From Lactococcus fujiensis JCM 16395 (GTDB taxonomy: Bacteria; Bacillota; Bacilli; Lactobacillales; Streptococcaceae), in assembly GCF_002441655.1 (NCBI RefSeq), contig NZ_JXJU01000009.1, forward strand, positions 40,841 to 104,840: DNA of 64,000 nucleotides, written 5' to 3'. The translations under genes and the position numbers were made by a program. Shown here one piece after another: positions 18,343 through 28,496 of this stretch. Position 1 is the stretch's first letter; each line of letters opens with the position of its first letter. A model generated the notes under the pieces. It was not told where the DNA came from. It did not search any database and saw only the letters and a list, made by a program, of their open reading frames with translations.

Positions 18343-19818
18343 TTAGTCCACCTCCTTGTGTTCAGTAGGAATTGGATCTTTGGTATTTTTGTTTCCAACA
18401 GTTTGGGCTTCAGCTTCAAAAGCTTCTTTACTAAATGGATCCAATTCAACATATGAAGTCGTTGCATTTTCTACGTCACTATTAATCATCAAGCGTCGTG
18501 TATACATGATCATCAAGGTACCAAGAATACTAAAGAGGATAAAGTAAACAATATTCGAGAACAAGAGTGAGCCAACGGAGACGCTTGGTGAAACAGATTC
18601 TTTTATTGTAAATAATCCATATACAGTCCAAGGATAACGACCCAATTCAGTCACGAGCCATCCCGATGTAATTGCAGCAAATGGAAGGAAAAGTGACCAA
18701 CCATAGATGCGCATCATCACATTGTTTTCATACATTCCTTGCTTCTTCTTCCGTGTAAGGAAAAGTCCTCCAGCAGATAGAAGCATGAACAACATGCTCA
18801 AACCAGCCATGATACGGAAAGTATAGAAAAGTACAGTTACTGGTGGATAATAGTTTTTATCCGTTCCATATTTTGCTTGCAATTCTTTATTGATGTCATT
18901 CATTCCATCAACAGAGCCTGAAGGTTTGCGATAGGTCAAGATTGACAACAAGTAAGGAATCTTGATTCCGAATACTTCTTTATGATCGGCTTCATTAAAG
19001 AATGCAATCATATCCCATTCAGCTGGGTCGCCTGTTTTTTCGTATACACCTTCGGTTGCTGAAAATTTCATTGGTTGTGATTCTTTAACTTCAAGCATTT
19101 GTTGGTCTCCAGCTACAAAGTTCCCAACTGAACCGATTAAGGCTACGAGCAAACCAAGACGAACAACAGGTTTCCAGAAATTAACATCTCCACGTTTTTT
19201 CAAAATTTGGAATGCCGAAATCCCTGCGGCTGCGAACCCACCCATCAAGAAGAAGCCCGTTCCAACGTGGAAAAATTCGAGAATGGTTTGATTACTGCTC
19301 AATAGGGCACTAAAGCTTGTTAGCGTTGCACGACCACCAATCACTTCATAGCCTACTGGCTTTTGCATAAAACTATTCGCTGCAAGAATCCATAACGAAC
19401 TCAAAAGTGAACCTATGAAAACTAGGAATAATGCAAAAAGATGAAGTTTTTTACCCAGTCGGTCCCAACCGAACATCCAGATTCCAAGGAATGTTGATTC
19501 CATGAAGAATGCAAGTAATGCTTCAACAGCAAGTGGAGCTCCAAAGATATCCCCTACAAAACGAGAGTAATCCGACCAGTTCATTCCGAATTGGAATTCT
19601 TGGATAATCCCAGTAACGACACCGACAGCAAAGCTCAATAGCATGATTGAGCCGAAAAACTTGGTGCGTTGCTTCCATTTTTCATCATTCGTCTTAACGT
19701 AAATGCATTCCATCAGGAATGTCATAAAAAGCATCCCTACTGAGAACGGAACAAAGAAAAAGTGGAAAACAGTGGTCATACCGAACTGAAAACGAGCTAA
19801 ATTTTCAATTGTTAACAT
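18343..19818 (-). CDS. cydA: Cytochrome bd oxidase subunit I
   Basis: Heme-bearing catalytic subunit. I place the start at the ATG at 19818, ten codons inside the longest frame, because an AGGAGGTAAC site precedes it and the high-spin heme ligand then falls on His19, as in the family. This gives 491 residues. Other hallmarks are FHVGTGFF (low-spin heme His region) and ELGRYPWTVYG, the quinol-site motif equivalent to GRQPW. The Q-loop is of the short type. The gene starts a cydAB unit; a Rex-like and an FNR-like palindrome lie upstream. Confidence 0.95.
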   Translation of the reverse strand: MLTIENLARFQFGMTTVFHFFFVPFSVGMLFMTFLMECIYVKTNDEKWKQRTKFFGSIMLLSFAVGVVTGIIQEFQFGMNWSDYSRFVGDIFGAPLAVEALLAFFMESTFLGIWMFGWDRLGKKLHLFALFLVFIGSLLSSLWILAANSFMQKPVGYEVIGGRATLTSFSALLSSNQTILEFFHVGTGFFLMGGFAAAGISAFQILKKRGDVNFWKPVVRLGLLVALIGSVGNFVAGDQQMLEVKESQPMKFSATEGVYEKTGDPAEWDMIAFFNEADHKEVFGIKIPYLLSILTYRKPSGSVDGMNDINKELQAKYGTDKNYYPPVTVLFYTFRIMAGLSMLFMLLSAGGLFLTRKKKQGMYENNVMMRIYGWSLFLPFAAITSGWLVTELGRYPWTVYGLFTIKESVSPSVSVGSLLFSNIVYFILFSILGTLMIMYTRRLMINSDVENATTSYVELDPFSKEAFEAEAQTVGNKNTKDPIPTEHKEVD

Positions 19819-19918
19819 GTTACCTCCTAATTGATAAGATCCATTCAAGCTCAGTGAAGTTCTTTTAAAAAAATTCCAAATAAATATAACTTAAAAAAAC
19901 TTTAAAAAGGGTTGATTA

Positions 19919-20006
19919 TTGATCTTAGTCAAACAATAAATACAGTACAATTTTACCATGCTCCATTTAGAAATAATAATCATTGAACTGTAAAAAACTT
20001 TTTACA
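19919..20006. promoter_or_regulatory. Candidate FNR-like and Rex-like sites upstream of cydA
   Basis: TTGAT-CTTA-GTCAA (19919-19932) differs by one base from the FNR consensus TTGAT-N4-ATCAA. TGTAAA-N6-TTTACA (19989-20006) has eight-base perfect arms and the 18-base size of Rex sites (consensus TGTGAA-N6-TTCACA). Both lie in the 390-base region between cydA and rpsT. A third imperfect repeat GTAATG-N5-CATTAC lies at 20022-20038. Binding is inferred; redox control of cyd genes is known in related Firmicutes. Confidence 0.4.
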
Positions 20007-20144
20007 ATTTACACATCAATTGTAATGTAAACCATTACCTCATTATAACATTTTTAATCTTTTTCCGCTCATAATAAAAAATTAAAAAAATCTCATTTTT
20101 TTTGAACGAATTTATATAAATTTTTTCATTAAAAAGGTCCACAG

Positions 20145-20173
20145 TTTACAAACGAGGAAAAATCCTGTATAAT
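20145..20173 (+). promoter_or_regulatory. rpsT promoter
   Basis: TTTACA (20145-20150), exact 17-base spacer, TATAAT (20168-20173), 31 bases before the rpsT start. The rest of the 390-base cydA-rpsT gap is AT-rich and holds the cydA control sites. Confidence 0.85.
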
Positions 20174-20204
20174 TGATAAGTATTAAAAAAATTGGGAGGA
20201 CAAA

Positions 20205-20438
20205 ATGGCTAACATCAAATCTGCTATCAAACGTGCTGAATTGAACACTGCTGCTAACAGTCGTAACTCAGAACAAAAATCTGCAATGCGTACTGCTATC
20301 AAGAAATTTGAAACAGCTCCAAGTGAAGATACTTTCAAAGCCGCTTCATCAGCAATCGATAAAGCTGCTTCAAAAGGCCTTATCCATGCTAACAAAGCAT
20401 CTCGTGACAAATCACGTCTTGCTACTAAATTAGGATAA
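20205..20438 (+). CDS. rpsT: 30S ribosomal protein S20
   Basis: A 77-residue basic protein that binds 16S rRNA early in 30S assembly. The start [14 protein letters not shown] and the Ala/Lys-rich helices with [21 protein letters not shown] are the standard S20 pattern. GGGAGG precedes the ATG. It is a single-gene unit with its own consensus promoter and terminator, on the plus strand between minus-strand neighbours. Codon use is strongly biased, as for ribosomal genes. Confidence 0.98.
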   Translation: MANIKSAIKRAELNTAANSRNSEQKSAMRTAIKKFETAPSEDTFKAASSAIDKAASKGLIHANKASRDKSRLATKLG

Positions 20439-20446
20439 TAAATTGT

Positions 20447-20472
20447 CTTGTCAGTTTTGACAAGCTTTTTTA
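20447..20472 (+). terminator. rpsT terminator
   Basis: CTTGTCA / TGACAAG stem (20447-20453 with 20458-20464), short AGTT loop, then CTTTTTTATTTT. Confidence 0.88.
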
Positions 20473-20486
20473 TTTTGTCAGAGCTG

Positions 20487-20524
20487 AAAAGAACCTCGAT
20501 TCTGTTAGAATCGGGGTTCTTTTA
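20487..20524. terminator. Terminator of recD2, bidirectional
   Basis: Long hairpin AAAAGAACC-CGATTCT / AGAATCG-GGTTCTTTT with one internal mismatch. It overlaps the recD2 stop codon at 20522-20524 and can also stop rpsT read-through. Confidence 0.85.
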
Positions 20525-23014
20525 ATTGAATATTAAAAAATCTCCTTCATTCAATCCAATAAGTGGATCAAAATCACCTGAATTAATCATTTGTTCAGTT
20601 AATATATTGTTCTGAATGAGTGACGAATCAGAGCTATCCTCAAACAATGATATTTCTTGATGCGATACGCTCTCTTGATTTAATTGTGATTGCTCATGAT
20701 TGACTGTTTTTTTATTTTCAATGTTTGATTCATCAACTTTGGTTGCGAGTGGTATTTTAACCTCGTTCCCCTTTAAATCTTGAGGGTTACCACGTGTGAC
20801 TTCAAAACGTTCAATCAAGAAAGTTTTTCGATTAGAACCTTCCTTAGCCACTGCTTGAGCAAATGCACGTTTTTCACCGAGTAAAATTAAACTTTGTTTT
20901 GCACGCGTAATTGCTGTATAAAGTAAATTTCGTTCAAGCATTCGTGAATAATTGGTTACCATTGGCACGATCACTGTCGAAAATTCCGACCCTTGTGATT
21001 TGTGAATCGACATCGCAAAGGCCAAGGTGATTTTATACCACTCCGCACGAGGATAGGTTACTTCTTGCCCGTCAAAATCCATGATGATCTCATCTTGTTT
21101 TGAATCCGTGTACTTTGCTCCAACTAATTCACTGATGATGCCAAGGTCACCGTTAAAGACGTTGGCTTGAGCATCGTTAACTAAGTGAAGCACCTTGTCC
21201 CCTTCACGAAATTGGATGTCATTAAATTTAAATTCATTTCGGTCTTCAAGCGGATTAAATAAATTTTGTAAAAGTAAATTAAGATTGTTAATTCCGGCTT
21301 GTCCCTTATACATCGGAGCTAAAACTTGTAATTCAAAAGGGTTATTCCCTTTTTTTTGCCATGCTCCAGCAATTTGTGAAATCAGCTGAGGAACAAATTG
21401 AGCATTTGTTTCAAAATAGGAACGATCTGCCTTTCGAGCAGTGAAATCGCTAGGGAGATGACCATCTTTTATAGCATGTGCAAGCGATGTGATTGTTGAA
21501 TTTTCATCTTGCCTAAAGATTTTATTCAAGCGAACAGAAGGAATTTGCGGAATTCTAAGCAAATCAGCAAAAACTTGACCAGGTCCAACGGAAGGAAGTT
21601 GGTCACTATCTCCAACAAGCAAGACTTTCATTGAACCAGGAATGGCTTGGAATAATTTATTCGCGAGCCAAGTATCTACCATTGAGAATTCATCAACGAT
21701 TAAAAGAGAGCCTGATAAATCGTTACTTGCTTCATCAAATGTGTCATCTGTATTCAAGCCCAGATGTCGATGCAGTGTGGCGGCAGGTAAGCCCGTTAAC
21801 TCATTCATCCGACGACTGGCACGTCCTGTAGGCGCAGCTAATAATATGGGAAACAAATCATCATTGTAATGATGAATATTCAAATCAATCTTATAAACTC
21901 GAGCGTATAACTCAATAAAACCATTGATAATAGTCGTTTTTCCGGTACCTGGCCCTCCAGTCAAAACGAAAAATTGATTTTTCATGGCCCCAATAATTGC
22001 TGCCCGTTGTAAATCATCGTAAGCAATTTCTAAATCACGTTCGACTTGCGTTAATTCTTCTAATAATTTTTCTTCCTTAAAATCCGTTCCACGTCGATTT
22101 ATCAGAGCATTGAGGCTATTTTTTATGCCTTCTTCTGCAAAGAATAGGCTATTTTCAAATAATTTTGTGCCTTCACTTTGAATCTTTCCATCGTCAATCA
22201 AATGATTAATTTCAACTGCCACTTCTGTTGGAATAATTTCGATATGTCGCGCGTTTTCTAGTAAATCAATGGCTCCTTCGAGTAAAGCTTTTGCTTCGAT
22301 ATAAGTATCACCCGTTTCAAGTGGCTGAGTGTTAAGCACATGCATAAGTGCTGCTTTAAACCGTTCTGGACTGTCTGCCTCGATTCCAAGGGTCTGGGCA
22401 ATATTATCTGCGGTTTTGAATCCAACACCTTTAACTTCTTCAACTAAAAGATAAGGGTTCCCCTTAATTTTTTCTAATGTCTCATCTTTGTATATTTCAT
22501 AAATTTGGAACGTTTGTTTACTTGTCAAACCAAATTCAGCCAGCTGTGACAGAATCTTTTCCATGCCATGATTTTCTCTTATTTTTTTAATAAAACTGTT
22601 TCGTTTCGTTGGGGTAAGCAAGTCAGATATTTCTTCCGGGTGCTCCAGAAGATTATCAACCGTATTTACAGGAAAACGTTGAACAATTTTTTCTGCCGTT
22701 TTTTTCCCAACGCCTGGAAATTTATCAGACGAGAAATATTTAATCAATCCTGAAGAACTTGTCGGAACTGCTTTCTCATAAGAATCAACAGCCAGTTGTT
22801 CCCCATATTTAGGATGTGTGGTAAGAGAGCCGGAAAACGTATAATGATCTCCTTCAATAACTTCTCCAATCGTCCCTGTGACAACAATTTCACTATCTTC
22901 ATAATCCGCATTTGTGTCATCAATTTCAAGAAGGAGTACTTTATAAAAATTACTTGAATTGCTAAAAAAAATAGCGGCAATTTCTCCAGTAAAATAAATT
23001 TTATCATTCATCAT
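20522..23014 (-). CDS. recD2: RecD2-type ATP-dependent DNA helicase
   Basis: A 5'-3' superfamily 1B helicase of the RecD/TraA type that works without RecBC. Its 830 residues hold an N-terminal OB-like part and helix-hairpin-helix units (residues 80-200, GVGKKTAEKIV and GVGFKTADNIA). Then come Walker A GGPGTGKTT (near 353), DEFSMVD (near 441), GDSDQLPS, and the C-terminal SIHKSQGSEF and YTAITRAK motifs. The last 120 residues are a polar, glutamine-rich tail of low complexity. The start overlaps the stop of the phosphatase gene by four bases, so they are translationally coupled. Confidence 0.95.
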   Translation of the reverse strand: MMNDKIYFTGEIAAIFFSNSSNFYKVLLLEIDDTNADYEDSEIVVTGTIGEVIEGDHYTFSGSLTTHPKYGEQLAVDSYEKAVPTSSSGLIKYFSSDKFPGVGKKTAEKIVQRFPVNTVDNLLEHPEEISDLLTPTKRNSFIKKIRENHGMEKILSQLAEFGLTSKQTFQIYEIYKDETLEKIKGNPYLLVEEVKGVGFKTADNIAQTLGIEADSPERFKAALMHVLNTQPLETGDTYIEAKALLEGAIDLLENARHIEIIPTEVAVEINHLIDDGKIQSEGTKLFENSLFFAEEGIKNSLNALINRRGTDFKEEKLLEELTQVERDLEIAYDDLQRAAIIGAMKNQFFVLTGGPGTGKTTIINGFIELYARVYKIDLNIHHYNDDLFPILLAAPTGRASRRMNELTGLPAATLHRHLGLNTDDTFDEASNDLSGSLLIVDEFSMVDTWLANKLFQAIPGSMKVLLVGDSDQLPSVGPGQVFADLLRIPQIPSVRLNKIFRQDENSTITSLAHAIKDGHLPSDFTARKADRSYFETNAQFVPQLISQIAGAWQKKGNNPFELQVLAPMYKGQAGINNLNLLLQNLFNPLEDRNEFKFNDIQFREGDKVLHLVNDAQANVFNGDLGIISELVGAKYTDSKQDEIIMDFDGQEVTYPRAEWYKITLAFAMSIHKSQGSEFSTVIVPMVTNYSRMLERNLLYTAITRAKQSLILLGEKRAFAQAVAKEGSNRKTFLIERFEVTRGNPQDLKGNEVKIPLATKVDESNIENKKTVNHEQSQLNQESVSHQEISLFEDSSDSSLIQNNILTEQMINSGDFDPLIGLNEGDFLIFN

Positions 23015-23613
23015 AAATTCTTATTCCAAACTGTCATTTTAAAATGGTCATCAACAGATTCTAAAACGGTCAGTGAGTTATTTGTCAGACCACCTTCAGA
23101 TCGTAATTCTGACTTGGAATATCCAGCCAAGTGTCTCATTCCAGCCGTTCCACTCGCTCCATGACCAACAAGCAAGATATTCTGATAAGGACTTGACAGT
23201 AACGTTTTTCCAAGGTCATCGAATCTGCTCAGTACTGACGAAACGGATTCTGCTCCAAATACAGAGCCGTCAAAATGGACCAGGTCATTTCTTGAAGTAT
23301 ACATTTCATGCGGGTAGAGTTTCAATGCCTCTTTAATAGGCATTCCTTCTAAGTCCCCAAAATTCCACTCGGCCAAACGCTCATCAGTGGTAACCGGAAG
23401 TTCAGTTAATAGTTGAGCCGTTGTCATTGCACGTTTTGCAGGACTTGACAAAACATAATCAAGCGGGATTGTCTTTAAGTAATCATGAACGCGTGCAATG
23501 GAAGTAAACGATTCTTCTAATAAAGGAGAATCACCTGATTGTCCTTGCAATCTTTTTTCCAAATTCCACTCTGTTTTTCCATGACGTACAAAATAAATTT
23601 TCATTTTCTTCAT
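23011..23613 (-). CDS. Histidine phosphatase family protein (phosphoglycerate mutase-like)
   Basis: A 200-residue cytoplasmic phosphatase or mutase of the histidine phosphatase superfamily. The catalytic motif is VRHGKTEWN (residues 9-17), with LSSPAKRAMTTA, and the second catalytic histidine in VGHGASG (near 148). Several small-molecule phosphatases share this fold, so the substrate is open; cofactor-dependent glycolytic mutase is less likely given the sequence. It starts one base before the pheA stop region and overlaps recD2 by ATGA, so it is co-transcribed with the aromatic genes. Confidence 0.85.
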   Translation of the reverse strand: MKKMKIYFVRHGKTEWNLEKRLQGQSGDSPLLEESFTSIARVHDYLKTIPLDYVLSSPAKRAMTTAQLLTELPVTTDERLAEWNFGDLEGMPIKEALKLYPHEMYTSRNDLVHFDGSVFGAESVSSVLSRFDDLGKTLLSSPYQNILLVGHGASGTAGMRHLAGYSKSELRSEGGLTNNSLTVLESVDDHFKMTVWNKNL

Positions 23614-24432
23614 TCAACCTTCATAAATGCTATATGCTCCTAGCATTCTAACAACTATTCCTAAACTTTCTAATTCTTCTAATGCAAAACTAATCTTGTC
23701 ATCACTGACCAAATCAATAATAAAAAAATATTTCCCCAATTTTGTTTTCAATGGTCTTGATTCAATTTTTGTCATGTCAATCCCACGCCAAGCAAAGGTC
23801 GAAATTGCTTTGTGGAGCGCTCCAGGCATATTTTCTGGTAAGGTAAGTGCCAATGATACTTTGTCAGAAGATTTTGACAGATTAATCTTAGGCTCATTTT
23901 TTCCTAATAGCCAGAAGCGCGTATTGTTTTCTTCAATATCTTGGATTCCTTTAGCAATCAGTTTGAGTGAATAGAAGTCTGCAGCCCTTTCATTTCCAAC
24001 AGCAGCAATTGCTTCATTTGGATGTTCTTGAACAAATTCGGCAGCCATAGCCGTTGATGCAACTGGAATCAATTTGGATTCTGGATAATTTTTTCTTAAG
24101 TACTCTCGTGTTTGTGCTAGGGCTTGAGGGTGCGAATATATTTTAAGTGGCTTTATATTTTCACTCAGCGCCATCAAATTTTGGACGATTGGCATAACGA
24201 TTTCAGCAACAACGGTGGCTGTACTTTGATGATACAATTTGTCGATGGCAATGCTCACAGGTCCTTCGATTGAATTTTCAATGGGGATAAGTGCATAATC
24301 AAATCTGCCGAGTTCATATTGTTCAATAATTTCAGGAATTGTTTCAATTGGCAACAATTGTTCATGTGGAAAAGCTGTTCTAATGGCTTGATAGGAAAAA
24401 GACCCTCGTGGTCCTAAGTAGGCAATTTTCAT
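23614..24432 (-). CDS. pheA: Prephenate dehydratase
   Basis: Converts prephenate to phenylpyruvate, the committed step of phenylalanine synthesis. At 272 residues it is monofunctional, with no chorismate mutase part. The N-terminal catalytic domain starts with the YLGPRGSFSYQA motif and ends in the NNTRFWLLG motif (about residues 165-173). The C-terminal 85 residues form an ACT domain (SLALTLPENMPGALHKAIS and ESRPLK) for feedback inhibition by phenylalanine. It overlaps aroK by four bases. Confidence 0.96.
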   Translation of the reverse strand: MKIAYLGPRGSFSYQAIRTAFPHEQLLPIETIPEIIEQYELGRFDYALIPIENSIEGPVSIAIDKLYHQSTATVVAEIVMPIVQNLMALSENIKPLKIYSHPQALAQTREYLRKNYPESKLIPVASTAMAAEFVQEHPNEAIAAVGNERAADFYSLKLIAKGIQDIEENNTRFWLLGKNEPKINLSKSSDKVSLALTLPENMPGALHKAISTFAWRGIDMTKIESRPLKTKLGKYFFIIDLVSDDKISFALEELESLGIVVRMLGAYSIYEG

Positions 24433-24941
24433 AAATTGTTTATCTTCCTCTTCTTTAGCGCTTGCCAGTTTAATATTTCCTCCGCAAGCTGTTCTGGACT
24501 TTTATCTCCAACATTTAATGTAAAATTAGCAACTTCTTCATACCAAGGTTTTCTTTTTTCATAGCGTGCTTTTAAAACATCAAATCCTTGGTTTGCTAAT
24601 GGTCGAACATTATTCTTGTCCTCTTTCATTCGTTCAACTAAAGTCATCAAATCACCACTCAAATAAACAACATTTTGTACTTCTTGCAATTGCCGTCGAT
24701 TCTGTTTGGATTCAACAATCCCCCCACCTGTTGCGATGACGACATCATCAAAAACATATTGCATGAGCAGCTTTGATTCAAGCTCACGAAACCTTGCCTC
24801 ACCATTTTGAGTAAAATAATCCGAAATTGACATCTTCATCTCTTGTTCAATTAGGCAATCCAAATCAATGTAGTCAGCAGTCAATGCTTTGGCGACTGTT
24901 GTTTTACCAGATCCCATAAACCCTACTAATATGATACTCAT
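24429..24941 (-). CDS. aroK: Shikimate kinase
   Basis: Phosphorylates shikimate at the 3-hydroxyl with ATP. The 170-residue NMP-kinase fold protein has Walker A GFMGSGKTT (residues 7-15), the shikimate-binding Asp-Leu-Asp segment, and the second motif VIATGGGIV (near 70), and ends with a basic tail. It lies 11 bases after aroA and overlaps pheA, showing tight operon structure. Confidence 0.96.
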   Translation of the reverse strand: MSIILVGFMGSGKTTVAKALTADYIDLDCLIEQEMKMSISDYFTQNGEARFRELESKLLMQYVFDDVVIATGGGIVESKQNRRQLQEVQNVVYLSGDLMTLVERMKEDKNNVRPLANQGFDVLKARYEKRKPWYEEVANFTLNVGDKSPEQLAEEILNWQALKKRKINNL

Positions 24942-24952
24942 TTTTGGCTCCT

Positions 24953-26266
<1,314 letters not shown>

Positions 26267-26293
26267 TTATCTTTTATTATAGCACAATAAAAC

Positions 26294-26851
26294 TTAAGGC
26301 CGATTCCCTTTTTCATATTCAGACTTAGTAACTGCCCAATAATCGCATCGAACAGAGCGGTCCAACTTATTAACATAAACAAAGATTTGACCCATATTTG
26401 TCATTCCTATTTTTTCCATCACTCGGCCTGATTTTTTATTTTCCGAAAAATGTTCTGCCCAAATCAGATTCAATTCTAGCTCATTAAAACCAAATTCAAG
26501 CAAACATTTTGCCACCTCTGGAACATAACCTCGTCCCCAGAATTTTCGATTGATGATCCAACCAAATGCTCCCCCATCACCTTCGAGACGTAAATCTATC
26601 GTCCCGATAAATTGATTGGATTTTTTCTCGACAATTCCCCAAGAGACCAAGCGGTTCCGAACAAAAAAATCTGCAATACCAGCCTTTGTTGCTTCGATAT
26701 CTTCATACGGTGGAATTGTTATAAACCGAACCGTTTCGGGATCAGAACCATATTCAAACATTGCTTCTGCATCTGTGATTTCAACTTTCCTCAATATCAA
26801 TCGCTCAGTTTCAAATCGTTGGTGTTCCGCTAAAATTACATTTCTATTCAT
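26294..26851 (-). CDS. GNAT N-acetyltransferase, RimJ-like (copy 1)
   Basis: A 185-residue acetyltransferase in the RimJ/RimL group of GNAT enzymes. It starts ILAEHQRFETERLILRK and has a WIINRKFWGRGYVPE acetyl-CoA segment plus the NKKSGRVMEKIGM stretch. I use the ATG at 26851, which has a GAGG site at the right spacing and overlaps the stop of copy 2 by eight bases. The longest open frame starts 33 bases earlier. The substrate is unknown. Its closest relative in the window is the neighbouring gene; the two arose by tandem duplication. Confidence 0.85.
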   Translation of the reverse strand: MNRNVILAEHQRFETERLILRKVEITDAEAMFEYGSDPETVRFITIPPYEDIEATKAGIADFFVRNRLVSWGIVEKKSNQFIGTIDLRLEGDGGAFGWIINRKFWGRGYVPEVAKCLLEFGFNELELNLIWAEHFSENKKSGRVMEKIGMTNMGQIFVYVNKLDRSVRCDYWAVTKSEYEKGNRP

Positions 26852-27392
26852 AGTTTGCCTCATAATCTTCTTTTGTTTGCGCATAATAGGCCGATAAATG
26901 GTAGGAATTATGAAAGAAAGCCCACGTATTAGCCATTTTTTTCAATCCAAGTTTTTCCATCACACGTGATGACTTCGTGTTCTCAATGTTACAACTTGCA
27001 GTTACAATATTAAGATTTAAATTATGAAAGGCAAGTTCTTGGATTGCAGACGCTGCCTCAGGGGCAAAGCCTTTCCCCCAAAATTTTTGGTTTAGCATCC
27101 ACCCTAGCTCCCCTTGATCACCATTAATATGTAACTCGACAAAACCAATCATTTTCCCGTTTAACTTATTCTCAAGCGCCCAAACGATTAGAGCTTCAGG
27201 TATAAAATAATTTGCAATTCGATCTTTCGATTGATCCAGCTGAACGTCTGGATTTGTTCCGGTCCCCTCAGTAACATCTGGATTTGACCAAATTTCAAAT
27301 AAATCAGGGGCATCAGACATTTCAAATTTTCTTAAAATTAAACGTTCAGTTTCAAGAATTTGATGTTCTGCCAATATCGTTTTAATATTCAT
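26844..27392 (-). CDS. GNAT N-acetyltransferase, RimJ-like (copy 2)
   Basis: A 182-residue paralogue of the previous gene: the openings ILAEHQILETERLILRKFE and ILAEHQRFETERLILRKVE match over their length, and both have FWGKGFAPE / FWGRGYVPE and SSRVMEKLGL / SGRVMEKIGM. The ATG at 27392 has a GGAG site; a GTG three bases upstream is an alternative. It is placed between tyrA and aroA, where no acetylation step of the aromatic pathway is known. Confidence 0.85.
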   Translation of the reverse strand: MNIKTILAEHQILETERLILRKFEMSDAPDLFEIWSNPDVTEGTGTNPDVQLDQSKDRIANYFIPEALIVWALENKLNGKMIGFVELHINGDQGELGWMLNQKFWGKGFAPEAASAIQELAFHNLNLNIVTASCNIENTKSSRVMEKLGLKKMANTWAFFHNSYHLSAYYAQTKEDYEANYE

Positions 27393-27404
27393 CACATAAT
27401 CTCC

Positions 27405-28487
27405 TCATTCTGCAATATCAAAATCAGTTGCACCCTCTATAATTTCTTTTGCCTGTTCTAGATCGGATGCAGATTTAAAACTAATCTGAAGTTGACCATG
27501 GATATCCTCACGATTTTCTTCATTGATTTTAATATTTGTTATCGAAATATCTTGCAAAAGGACTAAAATTTTTAAGATAACACCTTTTTCATCAGGTACT
27601 GAAACAAATAGATCATAAAAATTAGGAATTACCCCTCTTCCTTTCAAGATTTCCATATTTTGCCTTATTTTTTTGCCAGAATCAAAGAATTCACTTATTC
27701 TAATTTCATCTTTTTCTTCAATAAATTTTATAATCCGGTCTAAGTCCCCCTTAAAATCTTTGATGCGTTCAATGATTTCTTGGCGATTGGAAAGGATAAC
27801 CGAAGTCCACATCTTACTATTCGCCTCTGCAATCCTAGTCATATCACGAAAGCCACCAGCAGCAAGATGGTTTACCAATGGGTGTTTTTTTGAATATGTA
27901 TTCGATTGCTGGACTAAAGATGAGGCAATAATGTGAGGAAAATGTGAAACTTGACCTGTAACCTGATCGTGTTCTTTAGGATCAACGATGATAAATTTAG
28001 AATGCAAACCTGATAATATATCCTGCAATTCCTCATTTCTTTCAGTCAGAACATAATAAGCATTTTCAAAAAGATTGACATCCGCTGCGTTCACACCTGA
28101 TTTATGTGAACCAGCCATGGGATGGCCGCCAATAAATTTAATATTTTTGCCATTAAAAATTTGATTTGCTCTTATCATAATCTCATTTTTAGTTGAGCAA
28201 GTGTCAGTCAGAACAAGTTCATGAGAAAAATTCATCTGACTTATTTTAGTTAATAAATCGAAAGTTGCATCAATTGGCGTTGCCAAAATAACCAAATCCA
28301 TCATGGTTACCTGATCAAGTCGGGCAGCTTGATCAATCAAATGATTTTGCAATGCAGTATTAATTGTTGCTTCATTATCAAGGCCGAAAAGTTTGACATT
28401 TGGGTGATCACGTCTAATTCCCAAAGCCATCGAACTACCAATTAAACCAAGACCAATGATCAGAATATTTTTCAATTTATTTTCCAT
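27405..28487 (-). CDS. tyrA: Prephenate dehydrogenase
   Basis: Oxidatively decarboxylates prephenate to 4-hydroxyphenylpyruvate for tyrosine synthesis. Of 360 residues, 1-165 form the NAD-binding fold, with [14 protein letters not shown] (12-25) and the [12 protein letters not shown] catalytic segment (near 130-145). A helical dimer domain follows, with [10 protein letters not shown]. The last 70 residues look like an ACT domain for feedback control. It starts ten bases after the histidine kinase stop, so it may be read from the kinase transcript as well as from the aroC side. Confidence 0.95.
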   Translation of the reverse strand: MENKLKNILIIGLGLIGSSMALGIRRDHPNVKLFGLDNEATINTALQNHLIDQAARLDQVTMMDLVILATPIDATFDLLTKISQMNFSHELVLTDTCSTKNEIMIRANQIFNGKNIKFIGGHPMAGSHKSGVNAADVNLFENAYYVLTERNEELQDILSGLHSKFIIVDPKEHDQVTGQVSHFPHIIASSLVQQSNTYSKKHPLVNHLAAGGFRDMTRIAEANSKMWTSVILSNRQEIIERIKDFKGDLDRIIKFIEEKDEIRISEFFDSGKKIRQNMEILKGRGVIPNFYDLFVSVPDEKGVILKILVLLQDISITNIKINEENREDIHGQLQISFKSASDLEQAKEIIEGATDFDIAE

Positions 28488-28496
28488 AATATAAAA

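Noticed and set aside
18343..19848. Longer cydA with ten extra N-terminal residues
   Set aside because: The extra codons cover the AGGAGG site of the inner ATG, and only the inner start puts the heme ligand at His19.
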